Of a stretch of 18,425 nucleotides of DNA, positions 13,844 to 18,425 are shown one piece after another. The position numbers were made by a program, and so were the translations under genes. The notes beneath the pieces are model-generated. The model made no database searches. It saw only the letters and a list, made by a program, of their open reading frames with translations, and was not told the origin of the DNA. Every line of letters starts with the position of its first letter. Position 1 is the stretch's first letter. The DNA comes from Verrucomicrobiota bacterium (GTDB lineage: Bacteria; Verrucomicrobiota; Verrucomicrobiia; Chthoniobacterales; Terrimicrobiaceae), in assembly GCA_026398285.1 (NCBI GenBank), contig JAPLTI010000219.1, forward strand, positions 1 to 18,425. Direction: 5' to 3'.

Positions 13844-14692
13844 TTAGTCGCGGAAGACGATGGCGCGACTGCCGTGGACGAGGACTCGGTCTTCGACATG
13901 GAAGCGGACTCCGCGGGCGAGCGCGAGGCGTTCGCAGTCGCGACCGAGGCGAATGAGGTCGTCGGGTTCGTGGTAGTGTTCCACACGGGAAACCTCCTGC
14001 TCGATAATTGGCCCTTGGTCGAGGTCCTCGGTGGCGTAGTGGTGGCAGGTCGCGCCGATGAGCTTCACGCCGCGTTCGAAGGCTCGACGATAGGGATTCG
14101 CTCCGACAAAGGCGGGGAGAAAAGAGTGGTGGATATTGATGACCTTCCCGGCGAACTCGCGACAGAGGGCCTCGGGGAGGATTTGCATGAAGCGGGCGAG
14201 GATGACGAGTTCGGCACACTCGGCGCGCAGGCGGGATGCCAATTGCTCGAAGGCGGTCGATTTGTCGGTGGAGAAATCAATTTTCTCAAAGCTAATACCC
14301 TCGCGCTCGACCAGAGGGCGGGCGTCGTCGTGGTTTGAGAGCACGAGCGGGAGATCGATATTCAACTCGCGCGAGCGCCAGCGCCAGAGGAGGTCGACGA
14401 GGCAATGATCTTGTTTGCTGACGAGAATGACTGTGCGCACCGGCCGGTCGGATCGGCGCAGCGTCCACTCGGCATTCATCGAATCAGCCAAGGCGTGCGT
14501 GTCTCGCTCGAAGCGGGCGAAGTCCTCCTCCACCATGCCACCGGTGAATGCGAGGCGGGTGAAAAACCAGCGCGAGACGGGATCGGTATATTGGCTCACA
14601 TCGAGGAGGTTTCCACCGGAAGCCGCGATGAATCCCGTGATGCGGGCCAGCAGGCCCACGGCGTCGGGACAGTTGAGCTTGAGCAGATGCAT
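13844..14692 (-). CDS. purU: Formyltetrahydrofolate deformylase
   Basis: This enzyme hydrolyses 10-formyl-THF to THF and formate, feeding PurT-type purine synthesis and balancing one-carbon pools. It is 282 aa, the usual length. An N-terminal ACT domain (about 1-80; LKLNCPDAVGLLARITGFIA) is the regulatory part. The formyltransferase-type hydrolase domain has the catalytic trio N186, H188 (VINIHHSFLPAF) and D225 (ATEDLDQGPIIEQE), with GANPYRRAFERGVKLIGATC before D225. The ACT domain and the second His (NIHHS rather than NIHPS) separate PurU from the PurN transformylase. The ATG lies 9 nt after the DUF983 stop, so it is the last gene of the lipocalin-DUF983-purU operon. Confidence 0.95.
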   Translation of the reverse strand: MHLLKLNCPDAVGLLARITGFIAASGGNLLDVSQYTDPVSRWFFTRLAFTGGMVEEDFARFERDTHALADSMNAEWTLRRSDRPVRTVILVSKQDHCLVDLLWRWRSRELNIDLPLVLSNHDDARPLVEREGISFEKIDFSTDKSTAFEQLASRLRAECAELVILARFMQILPEALCREFAGKVINIHHSFLPAFVGANPYRRAFERGVKLIGATCHHYATEDLDQGPIIEQEVSRVEHYHEPDDLIRLGRDCERLALARGVRFHVEDRVLVHGSRAIVFRD

Positions 14693-14701
14693 TAGCGAAA
14701 A

Positions 14702-15208
14702 TCAGATATGGAGAGCCGGCTCCACGGGCCTGGGGGCATCAACCGGAGCAGCGGGAACCGGACTTGTGGGCGGGTTTGTTTTTCCACTCCCGCCGCCGCC
14801 TCCACCTGAGCCATCTTTCGTGTGGGGGTCGAAGTAATGGTCGAGGGCGAGGAACAATGCCTTCGAGTGGCGTGCGAAGAAAAAATTAAAGAGCACAACA
14901 GGCGTAATGACACTCCCCAGCAAAACAGGAAGCGAGAGGTGGTAGTTGAACTCCAAGAAGCAATAGATCGCGATTCCGAGAATGCTGCCGAAACCGTAGT
15001 TGATGGCCCAGACGGCGAGCAGGAAGTATCCGGTCTCCCTCTCGTAGGCGTAGCCGCAGCGCGGGCAGCCATCAAGCGGCGTGAAGTAGTCGCGCAGGCT
15101 GCGGATACGCAGTAGCGGCAGGAAAATAGGCCTTGTGCCACACTCGGGGCATTTGAGCAGACAGGCTCGGCTTACATAGAGCCGGGCGCGGCGGGAATCG
15201 TGGTTCAT
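14702..15208 (-). CDS. DUF983 membrane protein with zinc ribbon
   Basis: This is a 168-aa protein. Two CxxC pairs, C20/C23 (LKCPECG) and C48/C51 (GCPRCGYAYERETGYF), form a likely zinc ribbon, followed by two membrane helices at about 62-85 and 92-112. This order is the DUF983 pattern, a family of unknown function. The C-terminal tail is odd: a run of six glycines (about 135-140) then a Pro/Ala-rich stretch, probably a disordered cytoplasmic extension and longer than in most relatives I recall. The start overlaps the lipocalin stop by 4 nt (ATGA), showing translational coupling. purU follows after 9 nt. Confidence 0.85.
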   Translation of the reverse strand: MNHDSRRARLYVSRACLLKCPECGTRPIFLPLLRIRSLRDYFTPLDGCPRCGYAYERETGYFLLAVWAINYGFGSILGIAIYCFLEFNYHLSLPVLLGSVITPVVLFNFFFARHSKALFLALDHYFDPHTKDGSGGGGGGSGKTNPPTSPVPAAPVDAPRPVEPALHI

Positions 15209-15738
15209 TTGGATGATGTTTGGGTGCTTTTCTCGATGCGGGCGGCTTTGTAGCCAAGTTTCTCGGCAAGGGAGACGATATTGGAATAACTCGTCGGGTT
15301 GAGCTGCGGATCACGGGCGAGAATCCAGAGGAACTGCCGCGAGGGATGCCCCACCAGCGCCCAGGAGTAATTTTTTTCATCCAGTCCGATGATCCAGTAG
15401 TCGCCGGCGATGGGACTCCCGGCAAAGCGGACGCGGAGTTTCGAGTTGTTGGACCCCGGCACAATTGTGGCCTGCCCTTTCGCCTCGCGGATGGATCCGT
15501 TTTTTTGGCGGCAACGATTCATGATGCGAATGCTGCCATCCGGCTGCGCGGTGTATTCGGCTGTGGTGTCGGCTACGCATCCGCGTTGGAACCAGTTCGG
15601 GTATTTCGCGATTTCGAACCAGCGGCCTTCGTAGCGTTTGATATCCACTCGAGGCACTGTCGGGAGCGGTGGACGCGAGGCGCAACCCGCAAGCAGAAGA
15701 GTGATCAACATTGCAGAGAAAAGGATTCCCGCTTTCAT
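15205..15738 (-). CDS. blc: Outer-membrane lipocalin lipoprotein (Blc-like)
   Basis: This is a 177-aa bacterial lipocalin. A lipoprotein signal peptide ends in the lipobox LLAGC, so C19 should be lipidated. The residues after it (ASRPP) contain no Asp at +2, so export to the outer membrane is expected by the E. coli rule. The lipocalin signature is GRWFEIAKYPNWFQRGC (38-54), with later strands DYWIIGLDEKNYSWALVGHP and the ILARDP motif (139-144) before the C-terminal helix. Known relatives bind lysophospholipids or fatty acids. It is first in the operon with DUF983 and purU. Its ATG lies 6 bp from the start of the divergent solute-binding protein gene. Confidence 0.93.
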   Translation of the reverse strand: MKAGILFSAMLITLLLAGCASRPPLPTVPRVDIKRYEGRWFEIAKYPNWFQRGCVADTTAEYTAQPDGSIRIMNRCRQKNGSIREAKGQATIVPGSNNSKLRVRFAGSPIAGDYWIIGLDEKNYSWALVGHPSRQFLWILARDPQLNPTSYSNIVSLAEKLGYKAARIEKSTQTSSK

Positions 15739-15744
15739 AGTCGA

Positions 15745-17319
15745 ATGACGTTACGCCTCGGCCGTTGGATTTGCATGGCAATTCTTGCCCTTGCGGGCTG
15801 CGAGGGGCAAAGGGAGCGCGCGGATTTGGTTTTCGTGAACGGAGCCGAGCCAGAGACGCTCGATCCAGCCATCATCACCGGCCAACCGGAGGGCAGGGTC
15901 GTCAATGCCCTCTTCGAAGGTCTCTGCGCCTACAACGAGGATGGTCAGGCGGTGCCGGGAGTTGCCGAACTGTGGGAGATTTCGCCGGATGGCAAGACCT
16001 ACACATTCCATCTGAGGCCGGATGCCAAGTGGAGCGATGGCAGTGCGCTGACGGCGCGGGATTTCGTGGCCAGCTGGAAACGCACGCTCACGCCCGAAAC
16101 CGGCTCGCAATACAATTACCAACTCTTCCCGATCAAAAACGCCCAGGCTTTTGCGGAAGGAAAAATCACAGACTTCGCGCAGGTCGGGGTTCGCGCGGCG
16201 GACGACCGGACGCTGGTTGTGGAATTGGAAAATCCCACGCCTTATTTCATTCAGCTCTGCGCTTTTTCCACCCTGCATCCCGTGCCGGTGAAGCTCATCG
16301 AGCTCTTGGGAGATGATTGGGTGAAGCCCGGCAACCTCATCGGAAACGGCGCCTACACACTTGAGGATTGGCGGATCAACGACCGGATCCGCTTAAAAAA
16401 GAATCCCCACTACTGGGACCGTGACGCAGTGAAGCTCGAGACGATAGATGTCCTGCCGATCTCGGATGCCAATGTGGCCTTTAATTTTTATGCCAGCGGT
16501 CTTGCAGACCTTCTCATGGACAAAGGCCTTGCACCGCCGGCGCTGCTTGACGATCTGAAAAAGCGGAAGGATTTCCATGCCGCGCCGTTTCTGGGGATTT
16601 ACTTTCTGCGCTACAACTGCGAGCGCGGGCCTTTCCGCGATGAGCGCGTGCGCCGAGCCTTTTCGCTGGCGGTGGATAAGAAACGCATCGTCGAAAAAAT
16701 AACCCGGGCGGGAGAACTGCCGGCGCCAGGTTTCGTCCCGCCGGGCATCCCGGGTTACGAAGGAACGGACGGCGCGCCATTCGACCCCGAGGAAGCCGCG
16801 CGACTGATGACCGAAGCCGGATATCCAGGCGGAAAGGGATTTCCCAACGCCCGCTACCTCTACAGTAAAAGCGAACTGAACGAGGCGATCGCCGTGGAAC
16901 TCCAAAGCATGTGGCGCGAGGTTCTGGGAGTGAATGTGAACCTCGAGCGGCAGGAGTGGAAAGTTTACCTGAACTCCCTCTCGCTTTTGGACTATGACAT
17001 AGCCCGCTCCAGCTGGGTCGGCGACTATCCCGATCCGAATACCTTCCTCGACATGTTCCTGACCGGCGGCGGAAACAACCGCACAGGCTGGTCCAGCTCC
17101 GACTACGACAACCTTATTGCCGAAGCCACCCGGGAACTCGATCCGGCGCGCCGCTTCGAGATTCTCCGCCGCGCGGAGGATCTGCTGGTGCAAAAAGCCA
17201 TGCCCGTTTGCCCGATCTACTACTATGTGGGAATCCAACTCTACGACCCCGCAAAACTCGGAGGCTTAAAAGCCAATGTCCTCGACGAGCACCCGCTGCG
17301 GAGGATTTTCCGGAAGTAG
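15745..17319 (+). CDS. ABC transporter solute-binding lipoprotein, oligopeptide family (OppA-like)
   Basis: This is a 524-aa family 5 solute-binding protein for peptide uptake. A lipoprotein signal peptide (about 1-18) ends in LALAGC, with C19 as lipid anchor. Family features include NGAEPETLDPAIITGQPEGR (33-52 or so), LFEGLCAYNEDG, WEISPDGKTYTFHLRPDAKW, and the C-terminal SWVGDYPDPNTFLDMF and GWSSSDYDNLI. The length and motifs fit OppA/MppA-type peptide binding rather than nickel or dipeptide forms, but the ligand is uncertain. No permease or ATPase genes are beside it, so it is an orphan binding protein in this window. The ATG at 15745 was chosen because it gives a proper signal peptide; the open frame from 15220 is antisense to the lipocalin. 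Confidence 0.92.
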   Translation: MTLRLGRWICMAILALAGCEGQRERADLVFVNGAEPETLDPAIITGQPEGRVVNALFEGLCAYNEDGQAVPGVAELWEISPDGKTYTFHLRPDAKWSDGSALTARDFVASWKRTLTPETGSQYNYQLFPIKNAQAFAEGKITDFAQVGVRAADDRTLVVELENPTPYFIQLCAFSTLHPVPVKLIELLGDDWVKPGNLIGNGAYTLEDWRINDRIRLKKNPHYWDRDAVKLETIDVLPISDANVAFNFYASGLADLLMDKGLAPPALLDDLKKRKDFHAAPFLGIYFLRYNCERGPFRDERVRRAFSLAVDKKRIVEKITRAGELPAPGFVPPGIPGYEGTDGAPFDPEEAARLMTEAGYPGGKGFPNARYLYSKSELNEAIAVELQSMWREVLGVNVNLERQEWKVYLNSLSLLDYDIARSSWVGDYPDPNTFLDMFLTGGGNNRTGWSSSDYDNLIAEATRELDPARRFEILRRAEDLLVQKAMPVCPIYYYVGIQLYDPAKLGGLKANVLDEHPLRRIFRK

Positions 17320-17555
17320 AAGTTTTAATCGCGGAAGCTAACTGACGCGCGGGGTCATGGGGACGGACTCCGTCGTGGCAGAGCTGTTCGATCTTGGGTC
17401 AAGCCGGAGGTTGACCCTCCAAAGACAAACGAGCTGCGGGGCGATGGTCATCCAAGCATACGAGCGAGGGTGTCTTTCACGGTCGACGCCTCCAACTCGT
17501 ATAGCCTGCGGGTCGGAGAGACGACCTTGCCCCAGCTTCAATGCGTGTGGTTGTC
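17320..17555. other. Convergent intergenic region with hairpins
   Basis: This stretch lies between the convergent solute-binding protein and cysI genes. A 7-bp hairpin, GGGTCAA/TTGACCC, spans 17396-17417 with an 8-nt loop. An alternative pairing of GGAGG with CCTCC overlaps it, so the two are mutually exclusive. A smaller GACGG/CCGTC stem lies at 17362-17374. Neither is followed by a T-run. After the cysI stop and a second stop five codons later, the same frame stays open for 29 codons (17451-17537), but it lacks a good start codon. Confidence 0.45.
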
Positions 17556-18425
17556 TTATGCTGCTACTGGAGTGCCGATACTGTGGAATGTGGCGTCGGC
17601 GGGCAGGATGGCGCGGTTGCAGAAGTCGCCGAAGCCTTCGCTGGCTTGGCGCTCGAGGGAGTAGCGCTTGATGACCGGGCGGAGCATTTCGACGGCACCG
17701 TCCATCGTCGTGCTTGGCGACATGAGGCGGTTCAGGCGGGTGCCGTTGTAGGCGGCGCCGACATAGAGGGCGTATTTGTTGGGCGCTTTGCCGACGAGGC
17801 CGATTTCGCCGAGGTAGGGTCGGGCGCAGCCGTTCGGGCAACCGGTGATGCGGATACTGATGGCATCGTGGGCGAGGCCGTTTTCCTCGAGGACGGTTTC
17901 GAATTTTTCGAGCAGCTCGGGCAGGGCGCGTTCGCTTTCGGCGAGGGCGAGGCCGCAGGTGGGCAGGGCCACGCAGGAGAGGGCGTTCAGACGCATGCCA
18001 GAGCGGTTGTTTTCCTTGTCGAGGCCGTGCTTGGCGAGGATCGCTTCGATGACGGGCTTCTGCGCAGCTGTGACACCGGAGATGGTGAGATTTTGGGAAG
18101 GAGTGAGGCGGAAGTCGCCGGTATGGATTTCGGCGATTTCGCGGAGGGCGGTTTTCATCGCCCAGCCTTCTTTGTCGATGATGCGTCCGCTGAGAATGTG
18201 GAGGCCATAGAACCAGGTGCCATCGGTGCACTCGTGCCAACCGAATGGATCCTGGATCGTTGTGAAATGGAATTCCCTCGCGGGGCCGAAGGTGACGCCC
18301 GAGCGTTTCTCGACCTCGCCTTTAAACCATGCGATGCCGCGATCCTCGATGGTGTATTTGAGACGCGCATGCTTGCGGTTCGTGCGGTCGCCGAAGTCAC
18401 GCTGGGTGGTGAGGATGGCCTCTCC
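17556..18425 (-). CDS. cysI: Assimilatory sulfite reductase hemoprotein subunit, C-terminal part
   Basis: The frame is open from the right edge to a TAA at 17556, giving 289 residues; the N-terminal part lies outside the window. It reduces sulfite to sulfide with a siroheme coupled to a 4Fe-4S cluster. The visible part begins AILTTQRDFGDRTNRKHARL, which includes conserved residues of the middle domain. The cluster and siroheme cysteines are C151, C157, C196 and C200 of the fragment (CVALPTC and TGCPNGC), with spacings 6, 39 and 4 that equal those of E. coli CysI. LGEIGLVGKAPNKYALYVG and GFGDFCNRA follow as in CysI. Whether the electron donor is a CysJ flavoprotein or ferredoxin cannot be decided here. 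An ATG at 18158 lies within a conserved region and is not the start. Confidence 0.93.
   Translation of the reverse strand, partial: GEAILTTQRDFGDRTNRKHARLKYTIEDRGIAWFKGEVEKRSGVTFGPAREFHFTTIQDPFGWHECTDGTWFYGLHILSGRIIDKEGWAMKTALREIAEIHTGDFRLTPSQNLTISGVTAAQKPVIEAILAKHGLDKENNRSGMRLNALSCVALPTCGLALAESERALPELLEKFETVLEENGLAHDAISIRITGCPNGCARPYLGEIGLVGKAPNKYALYVGAAYNGTRLNRLMSPSTTMDGAVEMLRPVIKRYSLERQASEGFGDFCNRAILPADATFHSIGTPVAA

Noticed and set aside
15220..15744. Long N-terminal extension of the solute-binding protein
   Set aside because: It is antisense to the lipocalin gene and would bury the lipoprotein signal peptide that starts at 15745.
17338..18240. 300-codon minus-strand frame overlapping cysI
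   Set aside because: It is Arg/Pro-rich and is cysI read out of frame. The CysI frame has all four cluster cysteines and stays open to the window edge.

Overview
The window looks like chromosomal DNA of a fairly GC-rich, Gram-negative-type bacterium. My best guess is the phylum Verrucomicrobiota (Spartobacteria/Chthoniobacterales-like). This rests on the style of the gyrase proteins, two lipoproteins with lipoboxes, start sites that mostly lack a Shine-Dalgarno sequence, and a left-edge membrane protein whose DGDC/RMTRxRMI signature I associate with that phylum. It is inference from memory, not a database result. I see no rRNA, tRNA, CRISPR array, insertion sequence or prophage.

Region 1 (1-6395), gyrase. 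A truncated membrane protein gene (probable GT-C type glycosyltransferase) runs leftwards off the window from about 242. Divergent from it is gyrB, then a two-gene toxin-antitoxin module (Phd/YefM-type antitoxin and PIN-domain VapC-type toxin), then gyrA, then a strong intrinsic terminator. The module is packed tightly inside the operon: 31 nt after the gyrB stop, a 1-nt toxin/antitoxin overlap, and 3 nt before the gyrA ATG. An 18-bp perfect palindrome lies directly after the gyrB stop. This toxin module nested in a gyrase operon is the most interesting item in the window.

Region 2 (6396-11320), DNA repair. recQ, uvrC and xseA run in one direction, with uvrC and xseA overlapping. RecQ has an extended region ahead of its zinc-binding cysteines, and UvrC lacks roughly 100-120 residues between its UVR motif and nuclease domain. 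No xseB is visible.

Region 3 (11321-13800), accessory genes. There is a NYN/LabA-like nuclease gene whose ATG directly follows a terminator-like hairpin and T-run, a DUF1802 gene on the minus strand, and a divergent PHP-domain phosphoesterase gene that ends in a hairpin.

Region 4 (13801-18425). A minus-strand operon runs lipocalin (blc-like) - DUF983 membrane zinc-ribbon protein - purU. Only 6 bp from the lipocalin start, an oligopeptide-type ABC transporter solute-binding lipoprotein gene starts in the opposite direction. The right edge holds the C-terminal half of a cysI-type sulfite reductase hemoprotein on the minus strand.
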